From an uncultured Draconibacterium sp. (lineage in GTDB: Bacteria > Bacteroidota > Bacteroidia > Bacteroidales > Prolixibacteraceae), in the NCBI RefSeq assembly GCF_963675065.1, contig NZ_OY775906.1:2768001-2832000 (forward strand): a stretch of 64,000 nucleotides of DNA, written 5' to 3'. Under the pieces are notes generated by a model. That model had not been told where the DNA came from. It was given only the letters and a program-made list of their open reading frames with translations, and ran no database searches. Below are positions 7,372 through 16,541 of this stretch, one piece after another (the first letter of the stretch is position 1; every line of letters starts with the position of its first letter). The translations under genes and the position numbers were made by a program.

Positions 7372-9300
7372 CTATTTCACTTCTTCAAAGTCAACATCGG
7401 TTACTTCGCCGTCGTCTCCTTTTGAATCACCACCTTGTGCTCCTGCATTCGGATCGGCTTGTGGTCCTCCCTGAGGTCCTTCAGCACCACCTTGTGCTTG
7501 CGAAGCGTTGTACATTTCCTGCGAAGCTGCCTGGAATACAGTGTTTAACTCATTCATTGCAGCATCAATTGCAGCCAAATCTTTTGAAGCATGTGCTTCT
7601 TTCAATTTTTTCAATGCATCTTCAATCGGGCCTTTTTTGTCAGCAGGCAATTTGTCACCATACTCTTTCAACTGCTTCTCAGTCTGGAATATCAAACTGT
7701 CAGCCTGGTTGATTTTATCAGCGGTTTCTTTTACTTTTTTATCAGCTTCTGCATTTGCTTCAGCTTCCGATTTCATGCGGTTAATCTCATCATCCGAAAG
7801 ACCTGAAGAAGCCTCGATACGAATCGACTGCGATTTACCTGTTGCCTTATCTTTAGCATGTACATGCAAAATACCGTTAGCATCAATATCGAAAGTTACT
7901 TCAACTTGTGGTACACCGCGTGGTGCCGGTGGAATTCCATCCAAGTGGAAACGACCAATAGTTTTGTTACCCGATGCAATTGGACGCTCACCTTGCAGAA
8001 CATGAATTTCTACAGAAGGCTGATTGTCGGCAGCGGTAGTAAATGTTTCCGATTTTTTAGTCGGAATAGTTGTATTCGACTCAATCAACTTGGTCATTAC
8101 ACCTCCCATGGTTTCAATACCTAATGAAAGCGGAGTTACGTCAAGCAGAAGAACGTCTTTTACTTCACCTGTTAAAACACCACCCTGAATAGCTGCACCA
8201 ATTGCAACCACCTCGTCAGGATTTACACCTTTTGAAGCTTCTTTACCAAAGAACTCTTTTACTTTTTCCTGGATAGCAGGAATACGTGTTGATCCACCTA
8301 CTAGAATTACTTCGTCAACATCGCTTGCCGACATTCCTGCATTTTTCAATGCCTTACGACAAGGTTCTATTATTGCGTTAATCAAAGTATCAGCCAACTG
8401 CTCGAATTTTGAACGAGACAATGTTTTTACCAGGTGTTTTGGGATACCGTTAACCGGCATAATGTATGGAAGATTAATCTCGGTTTGAGAAGAGCTCGAC
8501 AATTCGATTTTTGCTTTCTCAGCAGCTTCTTTCAAACGTTGCAATGCCATTGGATCTTTGCGCAGGTCAATGCCTTCTTCGTTTTCAAACTCGTCGGCCA
8601 ACCAGTCGATAATTACCTGGTCGAAATCATCACCACCAAGGTGAGTATCACCGTCGGTTGATTTTACTTCGAAAACACCGTCACCCAGCTCCAGAATAGA
8701 AATATCGAAAGTACCACCACCAAGGTCGAATACCGCGATTTTCATGTCTTTGTCCATCTTATCCAAACCGTAAGCCAACGATGCAGCAGTAGGTTCGTTA
8801 ATGATACGACGCACTGTTAAACCTGCAATCTCACCGGCTTCTTTTGTTGCCTGACGTTGTGAATCGCTAAAGTATGCAGGAACAGTAATTACTGCTTCTG
8901 TTACTTCTTGTCCAAGATAATCCTCAGCTGTTTTCTTCATTTTCTGAAGTGTCATTGCCGAGATTTCCTGTGGCGAATATTTTCTGTCATCGATTTCAAC
9001 ACGTGGTGTGTTGTTGTCGCCTTTAACTACTTTATAAGGCACACGGTTTACTTCTTTTGATACCTGATCAAAAGTTTCTCCCATAAATCGTTTAATCGAG
9101 AAGATTGTTTTGGTTGGGTTAGTGATTGCCTGACGTTTTGCAGGATCACCAACTTTGCGTTCTCCGTTTTCTACGAAAGCAACGATTGAAGGTGTTGTAC
9201 GTTTTCCCTCGCTGTTAGGGATAACTACAGGCTCGTTACCTTCCATTACAGAAACACAAGAGTTTGTGGTTCCTAAGTCAATTCCGATAATTTTTCCCAT
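7372..9300 (-). CDS. dnaK: Chaperone protein DnaK (Hsp70)
   Basis: A 642-residue cytoplasmic Hsp70, the usual length for bacterial DnaK. The nucleotide-binding domain begins IGIDLGTTNSCV, with the second phosphate motif in VFDLGGGTFDIS (about 190-201) and the adenosine motif in ILVGGSTRIPAIQ (about 336-348). The linker DVLLLDVTPLSLG (about 384-396) leads into the peptide-binding domain, and a helical lid and Gly/Gln-rich tail end in EVTDVDFEEVK. It binds hydrophobic stretches of client proteins in cycles of ATP hydrolysis driven by DnaJ and GrpE, whose genes are not in the window. It stands alone with its own terminator, next to the mobile island. No heat-shock element was recognised upstream. 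Confidence 0.98.
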   Translation of the reverse strand: MGKIIGIDLGTTNSCVSVMEGNEPVVIPNSEGKRTTPSIVAFVENGERKVGDPAKRQAITNPTKTIFSIKRFMGETFDQVSKEVNRVPYKVVKGDNNTPRVEIDDRKYSPQEISAMTLQKMKKTAEDYLGQEVTEAVITVPAYFSDSQRQATKEAGEIAGLTVRRIINEPTAASLAYGLDKMDKDMKIAVFDLGGGTFDISILELGDGVFEVKSTDGDTHLGGDDFDQVIIDWLADEFENEEGIDLRKDPMALQRLKEAAEKAKIELSSSSQTEINLPYIMPVNGIPKHLVKTLSRSKFEQLADTLINAIIEPCRKALKNAGMSASDVDEVILVGGSTRIPAIQEKVKEFFGKEASKGVNPDEVVAIGAAIQGGVLTGEVKDVLLLDVTPLSLGIETMGGVMTKLIESNTTIPTKKSETFTTAADNQPSVEIHVLQGERPIASGNKTIGRFHLDGIPPAPRGVPQVEVTFDIDANGILHVHAKDKATGKSQSIRIEASSGLSDDEINRMKSEAEANAEADKKVKETADKINQADSLIFQTEKQLKEYGDKLPADKKGPIEDALKKLKEAHASKDLAAIDAAMNELNTVFQAASQEMYNASQAQGGAEGPQGGPQADPNAGAQGGDSKGDDGEVTDVDFEEVK

Positions 9301-9499
9301 TGTTATATTTTTTAAGTTTTTATTGTTTCTAAAAATTTACGTCAGAAAATAATCAATGATTGTGCCATGGGAAAATCAGTGGAATGAATGTAAAATCTGA
9401 CATGGTATTGGCCCGGCTCAGTAAAAATCCTGTCAGATGTGATGACAAAACGACAGGAGAATAACGAATTTTGAATGATGATTAACGATTTTAGATTTA

Positions 9500-9535
9500 G
9501 CAGGTGACTTTCAATTGAACCTGAAAGTCACCTGC
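9500..9535 (-). terminator. Strong hairpin downstream of the beta-barrel gene
   Basis: GCAGGTGACTTTCA (9500-9513) pairs perfectly with TGAAAGTCACCTGC (9522-9535), a 14-bp stem with an 8-base loop. It begins 10 bases after the stop of the minus-strand gene at 9546. The following T content is modest, so it may stabilise the 3' end as well as terminate. Confidence 0.65.
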
Positions 9536-9545
9536 TGAACTGGTT

Positions 9546-10925
9546 TTAGAAAATGGCGTAGTTAAGACTGGCACTACTAATGGAGCGAAATACCTTGTTA
9601 TAAGATGAATTTTCATTCTGATTCCATGTATAATCGGAACGCACTCGCAAACTAGCCCTTAGCCTTGGAGAGAAATAATAATTCAAACTTCCAGAGACAC
9701 CAGAATTAAAACTATTAGAATCATAGCGATTCGTATCTTCCTCATCATAATCATACCTCGAATAATGTCCATTCACCGCAAACGAAGCATATGTACGAGT
9801 GTTAAAGAACCAGTCGTAACCATAACTAATACTTCCGGAGTAAGTGTTGAAATCTACAGCCCTCTCATCATTAAAAGTTTTATAAGCATTTAAATGCACC
9901 AACAAATAGCGTTGCCACTTCAATCCGATCGGTTTGTATGAATCAAGTGCCAAAATAAATTGAAGATTTTCATTGTAATCATTATTATCATCCTCAACGA
10001 TAATTCTCGAATTGTTGTAATCATCGGTTTCGGTCTTTTCTTTAACAAAAAGATAATCCAACTGACCTCCAACTTTCGCTTGTAACCGCGTTCCGGAATA
10101 CCTTGATTCGTGACCATACGACCACATATCGTTTAATGAAGTAAAATATCCAATATCATTATCCGAAACCAGATCCATTGTATTCAATAGCGAATCCAAA
10201 CTTTCCATTTCATAAATATGTCGTAATCGGGCGTCGAAAAATCGTTGATTACGAAGTTCTGCCACCCTGTTCGCAATCACGATAAGTTCGTCTTCATCCG
10301 GAAGTCGGTTTAACTTATCCTTTTTATACAAGTCTTCAATTATGTAAATGGATCTCATCGCATCACTTGTCTGTTCTATTCGGCCAAAACCACCTCCCAC
10401 ACTCAATTTTGGGCGAAAACTAAGATAACGAGACCTAGTCTTTTCAATCAAATTATTGTTGTAATCCCAAAAATCCTGATCTCGATCCAAAGAGTTACCT
10501 AGGTAAAGATCCGTGGACCATAGCAAAAACCACTTGTCATCTTTTCTAGGATAGATACGCTTCTGGAAACCAGCGTCAGTTCTAAAATTGTAATGGTCAT
10601 TTTTAACTTTTTCTTTATTTTCATATTTTTCCCGATCCAAAGTCATTGCAGTAGATAGGCTTCCCCAACCATCCGATTGAACTCTTGACGTATTCCGATA
10701 GTAACTGTAATCCAATCTCAAATCATTATTCAGTTTAAAATCTGAACGATCCGATGTTTCATCATAATCATACTTATAGTTGCTGTTATTAAACCTAAAG
10801 TTAAAATCCAACTGGTGCCGCTTAATCTCCGGCAACTTATACTTCGAAAGATCAAAGTTTTCGTACTGCGCAAAAGAAAAATAGCTGATAAACAGAAATG
10901 CGATAAAAGGGTAAATTCGTTTCAT
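9546..10925 (-). CDS. Secreted outer-membrane beta-barrel protein with a helical insert
   Basis: A 459-residue protein with a signal peptide (MKRIYPFIAFLFISYFSFAQ) and then alternating aromatic/polar strands typical of an outer-membrane barrel, ending in the aromatic residue of SASLNYAIF. Near residues 175-245 the strands are interrupted by helices (GGGFGRIEQTSDAMRS, then LPDEDELIVIANRVAELRNQRFF). The protein at 12196 has the same plan, including a glycine-rich GR motif before the helices and a D-E...IA...R-F pattern within them, so the two are paralogues. The substrate or partner is unknown. The mature N-terminal part is rich in Asp, Asn and Tyr. The gene is divergent from the DUF5009 gene. 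Confidence 0.75.
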   Translation of the reverse strand: MKRIYPFIAFLFISYFSFAQYENFDLSKYKLPEIKRHQLDFNFRFNNSNYKYDYDETSDRSDFKLNNDLRLDYSYYRNTSRVQSDGWGSLSTAMTLDREKYENKEKVKNDHYNFRTDAGFQKRIYPRKDDKWFLLWSTDLYLGNSLDRDQDFWDYNNNLIEKTRSRYLSFRPKLSVGGGFGRIEQTSDAMRSIYIIEDLYKKDKLNRLPDEDELIVIANRVAELRNQRFFDARLRHIYEMESLDSLLNTMDLVSDNDIGYFTSLNDMWSYGHESRYSGTRLQAKVGGQLDYLFVKEKTETDDYNNSRIIVEDDNNDYNENLQFILALDSYKPIGLKWQRYLLVHLNAYKTFNDERAVDFNTYSGSISYGYDWFFNTRTYASFAVNGHYSRYDYDEEDTNRYDSNSFNSGVSGSLNYYFSPRLRASLRVRSDYTWNQNENSSYNKVFRSISSASLNYAIF

Positions 10926-11083
10926 GGTTTTTGATTTTTTTTAATAATAATGAGTGGATTGCAACATCTGTGCCATTTAACAAAATAGAAAATATTTTAC
11001 AGCATAAAACACCGTAAAAATTCCACCGTCTGTTTTATCGATCAGAATGTTTACTATTTTTAAACGACTAATCAAAAACAACT

Positions 11084-12193
11084 ATGACAACTAAATCATT
11101 ACGGACTGAACCACAAAAAAGACTTCAATCGTTAGACGTACTTCGCGGATTTGATATGTTTTGGATAACCGGCGGCGGTATTTTGGCCACTGCCATTTCC
11201 CAAATCACCGGTGCCGACTGGCTGGGGAACCAAATGCACCATGTCAGATGGGCGGGCTTTCATTTCGAAGACCTGATCTTCCCGCTTTTTATGTTTATCG
11301 CCGGTGTTGCAATTCCGTTTTCGATAAAAGCAAAAATTGAAAAAAACGTACCTAAAAAACGACTGGCGCTAAAAGCTCTGAAAAGGATGGTCATTCTAAT
11401 TATTCTCGGAATTCTTTACAATGGTGTTTTCCAAAACGGATTTGCCAACGGCCGTATTGCCAGTGTGCTGGGGCAAATTGGCATCGGGTACTTTTTCGCT
11501 TCGCTTATTGTTATTTATTTTCATTCGTTTAAAAGCCGGATATACTGGCTGGCGGGTATACTTGCAGGTTTTGGAATCATCCAGTTACTTATTCCGGTGC
11601 CGGGAGTTGGCGCCGGAGTTCTAACACCCGAGGGTTGTATAAACGGGTACATCGATCAGCTGTTTTTACCGGGACGATTATATGGCGGAACCTTCGATCC
11701 GGAAGGAATAATGTGCAGTCTATCCGCAACAGGAATTACACTGATGGGCACAATTGCCGGAAACATTCTTCGAAACCGTAAAACCACCGACTGGCAAAAA
11801 ATGGGTTACATGGCTGCCACCGGAGTTGGTTTGATCGTTCTGGCGCTTGTCTTTTCTTCCTTCTACCCCATTATCAAAAGCTGCTGGACTTCAACATTTA
11901 ATATGCTTGCGGGTGGAATTAGCTTTCTGCTGATGGCCTTGTTTTTCCTCGTTATCGACCACTGGAAAATACGCGGCTGGGCATTTTATTTCAAGGTAAT
12001 TGGTATGAACTCCATATTCGTTTACCTTTTTGTGCGCATCATAGATATGCAATACGTTACGGAATTCTTCTTCGGATGGATCACCAAACCAATGGGCGAT
12101 GCAGGTTCATTCCTGATGCTAATACTCGGCCTCGCACTAATTTGGGGATTACTTTATTATATGTACAAAAAGAAGATTTTCCTTCGGGTTTAA
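11084..12193 (+). CDS. DUF5009 / heparan-alpha-glucosaminide N-acetyltransferase-like membrane protein
   Basis: A 369-residue polytopic inner-membrane protein with roughly ten hydrophobic segments. It has the family signature near the N-terminus: RLQSLDVLRGFDMFWI, then HVRWAGFHFEDLIFPLFMFIAGVAIPFS with the histidine that in HGSNAT relatives is linked to acetyl transfer across the membrane. Length and layout fit the bacterial members, which acylate sugars; the substrate here is not known. It is flanked by two paralogous outer-membrane barrel genes on the other strand. Its stop is only a few bases from the end of the convergent gene at 12196. No operon partner follows on its own strand. Confidence 0.85.
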   Translation: MTTKSLRTEPQKRLQSLDVLRGFDMFWITGGGILATAISQITGADWLGNQMHHVRWAGFHFEDLIFPLFMFIAGVAIPFSIKAKIEKNVPKKRLALKALKRMVILIILGILYNGVFQNGFANGRIASVLGQIGIGYFFASLIVIYFHSFKSRIYWLAGILAGFGIIQLLIPVPGVGAGVLTPEGCINGYIDQLFLPGRLYGGTFDPEGIMCSLSATGITLMGTIAGNILRNRKTTDWQKMGYMAATGVGLIVLALVFSSFYPIIKSCWTSTFNMLAGGISFLLMALFFLVIDHWKIRGWAFYFKVIGMNSIFVYLFVRIIDMQYVTEFFFGWITKPMGDAGSFLMLILGLALIWGLLYYMYKKKIFLRV

Positions 12194-12195
12194 AA

Positions 12196-13542
12196 CTAGT
12201 ACTTACTCCGGTAAATCGACAACGAAAACTCCGGCCCCGGAACAACAAACTGTTCGCCATCGGCAATACGCCAGGCAAAGTTTAGTTTTACCCTCGATTT
12301 GCTATTCAGTTGCGTGAAGTAGGCAACATAAGGAATAAAGTTATTGCTTAACGAACCAACCTCTTCAAAATTATTTAGCTGGATACCGGGTACATAGCGC
12401 ATTCCAAAATCGAACTGTGTTTTCAGGTTGGGGTAATAACTCCATCCCAGGTTAATATCTGCTGTTGCCCAGTCGCGACTCACATTCGAATTTACAAGCT
12501 GCTCATCAATATATTCCATATCCGTTTTAGTGTAACGGTTGTAAACCAATCCAGCCGAAAAATTACGGTTCCATTTTACATTTACATATTTGGCATTGTC
12601 GTACTGAATGTATCCACCAAACAGAAAGTCAGGCTCCTGGTTGTAATAACTGAAATGCGGCCCAATTTCGAAGCGGTTTCCCTGGTAACGCGGATCAAAT
12701 TCGCTGAAATGCCATTCGGTAGCCATCGATTCGGGAGAAGCCAACACAAAAGTACTGCGGATAAAATTAACCACTTCCTCCATTTCTTTTTCAGAAACGT
12801 GTCCTTCCTTAAAATCGCGGTTGTGTTTAATATTGGCAATCACCTGCGCAAACTGTGCAATTTCGTAATCAGAGAATAAACGCCCCGGGTAATATTTTTC
12901 GAGCAAATAGTGTGCGGTCATTAAATGATTCATTGGGCTTAATCGTCCCGATCCCCAACCAACTTTAGCGTTTAAACCATAGCGCAGCCGGTCTTTGGTA
13001 TCGCTTTCGTCAACCGGAGTGGTTACACCCAGCGAGTCGGTACTGGTTCCGTCCAGGTTTTGTTTATATACCTCGTAACGCCCCCAGGCGTTTACATCAA
13101 TTACGGTATAACTTTTTGCATCGTAATAATAACGATAACTATAATCAATACTTGCCGAAGTTCGTATACCATACGAATCCTGGTCGGCATTAATGTATTC
13201 CACTTTCGAGCTGTCGATCCAATCGCCATAGCCGCCATACGGACCAACTTCAAACCGAAAGCTCAACCGTTCTTGTTTGTAATCCAGTAAATTCCAGTAG
13301 GTATTTTCAATCCTGAATTTGCCATTCAGCAAAGTACGATCTTCATCAAAACGGCTTTCGTCGCTTAATATTTCTTCTGTTTCTTTGCTCACGCCCAAAA
13401 TCAATCCCCAGTTCAGTTCGTGCTTTTTAAACGAAACCACCTCGTTATTGATCTCCTGCTGCTGCGCCCCTGCAACAAACACGGTAAATACAAAAATAAG
13501 GAGCAAACAAATTTGAGGAAATACGCTATTTAGTTTTCTCAT
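12196..13542 (-). CDS. Secreted outer-membrane beta-barrel protein with a helical insert, paralogue of the one at 9546
   Basis: A 448-residue protein with a signal peptide ending ...VFVAGAQ near residue 26 and a beta-rich body ending in the aromatic residue of LSIYRSKY. A helical insert lies at about 200-275 (GWGSGRLSPMNHLMTAHYLLEKYYPGRLF, then DYEIAQFAQVIANIKHNRDF). The strand-helix-strand layout, the GR motif and the acidic/Ile-Ala/Arg-Phe pattern match the protein at 9546. The family appears specific to Bacteroidota, but I cannot name it. It ends 3 bases from the stop of the convergent DUF5009 gene and is divergent from panB, so it is probably a single transcript. Its function is unknown; a surface or porin-like role is a guess. 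Confidence 0.72.
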   Translation of the reverse strand: MRKLNSVFPQICLLLIFVFTVFVAGAQQQEINNEVVSFKKHELNWGLILGVSKETEEILSDESRFDEDRTLLNGKFRIENTYWNLLDYKQERLSFRFEVGPYGGYGDWIDSSKVEYINADQDSYGIRTSASIDYSYRYYYDAKSYTVIDVNAWGRYEVYKQNLDGTSTDSLGVTTPVDESDTKDRLRYGLNAKVGWGSGRLSPMNHLMTAHYLLEKYYPGRLFSDYEIAQFAQVIANIKHNRDFKEGHVSEKEMEEVVNFIRSTFVLASPESMATEWHFSEFDPRYQGNRFEIGPHFSYYNQEPDFLFGGYIQYDNAKYVNVKWNRNFSAGLVYNRYTKTDMEYIDEQLVNSNVSRDWATADINLGWSYYPNLKTQFDFGMRYVPGIQLNNFEEVGSLSNNFIPYVAYFTQLNSKSRVKLNFAWRIADGEQFVVPGPEFSLSIYRSKY

Positions 13543-13653
13543 TTTCCGACTTTGAAATTAGCCACAAAGAAAATAAACCTTCTGAAAACTACCTGCATAA
13601 ACCGGTTAATAAAAGTTAAGCACCGACCTTAGGCGAGCGAAAAAACGGATGGT

Positions 13654-13686
13654 TTTGGGTTAAAATGAAAGGATTGGTTAATTTTG
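13654..13686 (+). promoter_or_regulatory. Bacteroidota-type promoter of panB
   Basis: TTTG at 13654-13657 and TAATTTTG at 13679-13686 match the minus-33 TTTG and minus-7 TAnnTTTG elements of the Bacteroidota primary sigma factor, spaced by 21 bases. The start codon follows 25 bases after the minus-7 element, leaving a short leader. Confidence 0.6.
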
Positions 13687-13711
13687 CTGTCTAATTTGAA
13701 TACAAACAGAC

Positions 13712-14527
13712 ATGTCAGTACATAGCGAAGTCCGAAAAGTTACCACGCACCGTTTATCGGAAATGAAATTGCGCGGAGAAAAGATATCGATGTTAACAGC
13801 CTACGATTACAGTATGGCACAGTTGGTTGATGAAGCAGGAGTAGATGTAATTCTCGTTGGTGATTCAGCCTCAAATGTTATGGCGGGTCATGAGACTACA
13901 CTGCCAATTACTCTAAATGAAATGATCTTTCTGGGGTCGTCGGTGGTACGTGCTGTAAACCGTGCGCTTGTGGTGGTCGACCTTCCTTTCGGAACCTACC
14001 AGGGCAATTCGCGCGAAGCACTAAGTTCAGCCATTCGTATAATGAAAGAAACTGCTGCCGATTCGGTAAAACTCGAAGGGGGCGAAGAAGTTATTGAATC
14101 GGTAAAACGTATTCTTTCGGCCGGTATTCCGGTGATGGGACACCTCGGTTTAATGCCACAATCGATTCATAAATTTGGAACTTATACAGTGCGTGCCAAA
14201 CAAGATGCTGAAGCTGAAAAACTGATCAGCGATGCCAAGCTGCTGGAAGAAGCAGGATGTTATGCGCTGGTGCTGGAAAAAATTCCTGCAGAATTAGGTG
14301 AACGAGTTGCCAAAGAGTTGAAGATTCCGGTAATTGGAATTGGTGCCGGTGGCGGTGTTGACGGACAAGTGCTGGTAATCCACGATATGCTGGGAATTAC
14401 ACAACAGTTCTCGCCACGCTTTTTACGCAGGTACCACAACCTTGCAGCCGAAATTAAAGGTGCAGTAGGAAATTATATAAATGATGTAAAATCGCAGGAT
14501 TTCCCAAGCGACAAAGAACAGTATTAA
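13712..14527 (+). CDS. panB: 3-methyl-2-oxobutanoate hydroxymethyltransferase (ketopantoate hydroxymethyltransferase)
   Basis: This 271-residue cytoplasmic enzyme transfers a hydroxymethyl group from methylenetetrahydrofolate to 2-oxoisovalerate, the first committed step of pantothenate and coenzyme A synthesis. Family motifs are clear: ISMLTAYDYSMAQLVDEAGVDVILVGDSASNVMAGHETTLPI (metal and substrate loop; aspartate in VGDSAS), AVKLEGG-like SVKLEGGEEV near 112-121, GIPVMGHLGLMPQS near 140-153, and IGIGAGGGVDGQVLVIHDMLG near 208-228. Length is normal for the family. It has its own promoter just upstream. The next gene, an RluA-type synthase, is about 100 bases further and separated by repeat-like DNA, so the two may be transcribed separately. 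Confidence 0.97.
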   Translation: MSVHSEVRKVTTHRLSEMKLRGEKISMLTAYDYSMAQLVDEAGVDVILVGDSASNVMAGHETTLPITLNEMIFLGSSVVRAVNRALVVVDLPFGTYQGNSREALSSAIRIMKETAADSVKLEGGEEVIESVKRILSAGIPVMGHLGLMPQSIHKFGTYTVRAKQDAEAEKLISDAKLLEEAGCYALVLEKIPAELGERVAKELKIPVIGIGAGGGVDGQVLVIHDMLGITQQFSPRFLRRYHNLAAEIKGAVGNYINDVKSQDFPSDKEQY

Positions 14528-14529
14528 AA

Positions 14530-14600
14530 AGACGGAAGCCCGAAGACAGAAGTTGGAAGACCGGAACACAAAGTTTGAAGTTCGGAATAAATTTTCTTAC
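14530..14600. repeat. GAAG-rich degenerate repeat between panB and the RluA gene
   Basis: The stretch consists of short GGAAG/CCGAAG/GAAGACCGG words (GGAAGCCCGAAGACAGAAG, then GGAAGACCGGAAC). The same words recur at 21214-21240 upstream of tyrS. This looks like a dispersed, low-complexity intergenic repeat. Confidence 0.5.
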
Positions 14601-14634
14601 TTGTAACTTGTGTATAAAAGCTAGAAGCTAACTT

Positions 14635-15342
14635 ATGGAAGTAATATACGAAGACAACCATATTATTGCAATAAACAAGGCATGTGGCGACGTTGTGCAG
14701 GGCGATAAAACCGGCGACGAAACCGTTTTGGACAAGGTAAAACATTACCTGAAGTTGAAATACAACAAACCGGGAAATGTTTACCTTGGCCTGCCACACC
14801 GCCTCGACCGCCCAACAAGTGGCATTCTTATTTTGGCGAAAACCAGTAAAGTATTGCCACGGCTAAACAAACTTTTCCAAACTAAAGACGGCATGCGAAA
14901 AGTGTATTGGGCAGTGGTTGATAATCGTCCGCCAAAATATACCGACACACTGGAACACTACCTCCGCAAAGATCAGGAGAAAAACAGGAGCTATGCTTAT
15001 ACAGATGAAAAGCCCGGATCGAAATTTGCCAGTCTCACCTACCGTCATGTGGCCAGTATCGATCGCTACCATTTGCTGGAGGTAGAAATCCACACCGGGC
15101 GTCATCACCAGATTAGAGTTCAGCTTCGCCAGTTGAACTTACACATAAAAGGTGATTTAAAATACGGTGCACCACGGTCGAACAAAAACAAAGGTATTCA
15201 CCTGCATGCACGACAGGTTGAATTGATCCACCCTGTACGCAAAACACCACTTACCATAATTGCCGATCCGCCAAAAGATCCGGTTTGGGACGAGTTTCTG
15301 AAAATATTTAAAGCCGGTAAATTTAGTCCGGTGGAAGTGTAG
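14635..15342 (+). CDS. RluA-family pseudouridine synthase
   Basis: A 235-residue RNA modification enzyme that isomerises uridine in rRNA or tRNA. The catalytic aspartate sits in LPHRLDRPTSGILILAKT (around residue 60), which is the HRLDR...SG motif of the RluA family. VEIHTGRHHQIRVQLR (about 143-158) and the final LIHPVRKTPLTI are the other conserved blocks. There is no N-terminal S4 domain, so it is a compact, single-domain member. Such members cannot be assigned to RluA, RluC or TruC sites from sequence alone. The start ATG at 14635 gives MEVIYEDNHIIAINK, the usual beginning of the fold. Confidence 0.92.
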   Translation: MEVIYEDNHIIAINKACGDVVQGDKTGDETVLDKVKHYLKLKYNKPGNVYLGLPHRLDRPTSGILILAKTSKVLPRLNKLFQTKDGMRKVYWAVVDNRPPKYTDTLEHYLRKDQEKNRSYAYTDEKPGSKFASLTYRHVASIDRYHLLEVEIHTGRHHQIRVQLRQLNLHIKGDLKYGAPRSNKNKGIHLHARQVELIHPVRKTPLTIIADPPKDPVWDEFLKIFKAGKFSPVEV

Positions 15343-15653
15343 GAAAGATTGCTTGGTGAATGGGTAATTGAGTGAATGAGTAAATGCGGAAATACAGGAA
15401 TGCTTAAATATATTTCCAATGACCTCTCGATAAACCTGAAACATGCACCCGTAACTTGTAACAGATTTCTAGCTTTGCTTCGAGATGACTGCTGTTCTCA
15501 ACTTTTTACTTTGTGAAACTCCGTGCCTTCTTTGTGCAACTTTGTGGTTAAATTACTTTAATGCGAAAATGATTCAATGCATTAATAAGTTCCAACCGAT
15601 TATCCAGATAAACCTGATACTAGAAGCTAGTAACTTGTAGCTAGTGGCTTTTT
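15343..15653. repeat. Gene-free stretch of dispersed intergenic repeats
   Basis: About 310 bases between convergent genes with no gene. It contains AATGCGAAAATG (15560-15571) and TAGCTAGTGGCTT (15638-15650), both also found in the gap at 19477-19784 (19599-19610 and 19670-19682). AATGCGGAAAT...GCTTAAATA is likewise shared. A CTTTGTG-type motif (15504-15556) resembles one near 40780-40850. Confidence 0.55.
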
Positions 15654-16136
15654 CTATTCCAAATCCTTCGGTTTAAACGCAAAGGGCAGCAAATTATCGG
15701 CGCCTTCCAACACCTGTATGTGTTTACGGCCATCAAGTATGATGCGAATGGGCTGACGATAGCGAAACTCGGTTTCTACCAGCACCTGGCGGCACGAACC
15801 GCAGGGTTGCGCCGGAAGTTCCAGAAATCCGTGCGAATTTTTTGCTGTAACAGCAATGGCTTTTACAGCCTGGTCGGGGTAAGTAGAGTTAGCATAAAAC
15901 AGGGCTACCCGCTCGGCGCACAATCCATCGGTAAAATCCGCATTCTCCTGGTTACTACCGCTTATAACCTCTCCGTTTTCGAGCAAAAGTGCGGCACCCA
16001 CACAAAACTTTGAATACGGCGCATAAGCGTTTTTAGTAGCTTCGCGGGCTGCCAGCAACAATTTCTGATCGCTCTCGGGTAATTCCTCTACCGCATCGTA
16101 TTCGCAAACCTTTATCGTGAGTTCCTTTCTTCGCAT
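15654..16136 (-). CDS. cdd: Cytidine deaminase
   Basis: A 160-residue cytoplasmic enzyme that deaminates cytidine and deoxycytidine to uridine and deoxyuridine in pyrimidine salvage. The zinc site is complete: LCAERVALFYA supplies one cysteine and the catalytic glutamate, and PCGSCRQVL supplies two more cysteines. AYAPYSKFCVGAALLLENG is the substrate-binding start of the fold, and SNQENADFTDGL is the conserved Asn/Glu stretch. Length fits the small tetrameric type with a modest N-terminal extension. The plus-strand CAAATGTA at 16153-16160 (TACATTTG on the coding strand) could be its minus-7 element. It is convergent with the pseudouridine synthase gene across a repeat-filled gap. Confidence 0.95.
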   Translation of the reverse strand: MRRKELTIKVCEYDAVEELPESDQKLLLAAREATKNAYAPYSKFCVGAALLLENGEVISGSNQENADFTDGLCAERVALFYANSTYPDQAVKAIAVTAKNSHGFLELPAQPCGSCRQVLVETEFRYRQPIRIILDGRKHIQVLEGADNLLPFAFKPKDLE

Positions 16137-16541
16137 AAACGGGTATTTTTCTCAAATGTACAATTTTATATTAAATGGAGCGTCTTCCACACAATTGTAC
16201 CTTTCGACGTGCAGCTATCTTTATACACATCTTAAAATTGTTATATTTCATTTTCTTCCGGACCAACCAACAGCTTCGATCGTCATCCTTCTCTCTACGA
16301 TTTGTTCAATATTACATTTAGCCACACTACAACCAATGCTGTCAATAATCTGGAGGAAATCAGAGATTAAACCATTTGAAAATTCAGAGTCAAAATATAA
16401 TTACACCGGAAACGGAATAATAACATGAATATTAAAGGTAAAAATGACTCCCCGAACAATCTGCTATGCGCTAAGCAAGAGACAAAATTAGTTTTTTAGC
16501 AAAATTTAGAACATTATAACAACCTAATTAGATTTTATATT
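16137..16541. other. Intergenic region without a recognisable gene
   Basis: About 400 AT-rich bases between the divergent cdd and esterase genes. Apart from a possible cdd promoter element at 16153-16160, I see no coding frame with family features, no tRNA and no strong hairpin. Confidence 0.5.

Noticed and set aside
16117..16428. 103-codon plus-strand frame between cdd and the esterase gene
   Set aside because: It overlaps cdd on the opposite strand, has no known domain, and its last third reads as ordinary AT-rich spacer.
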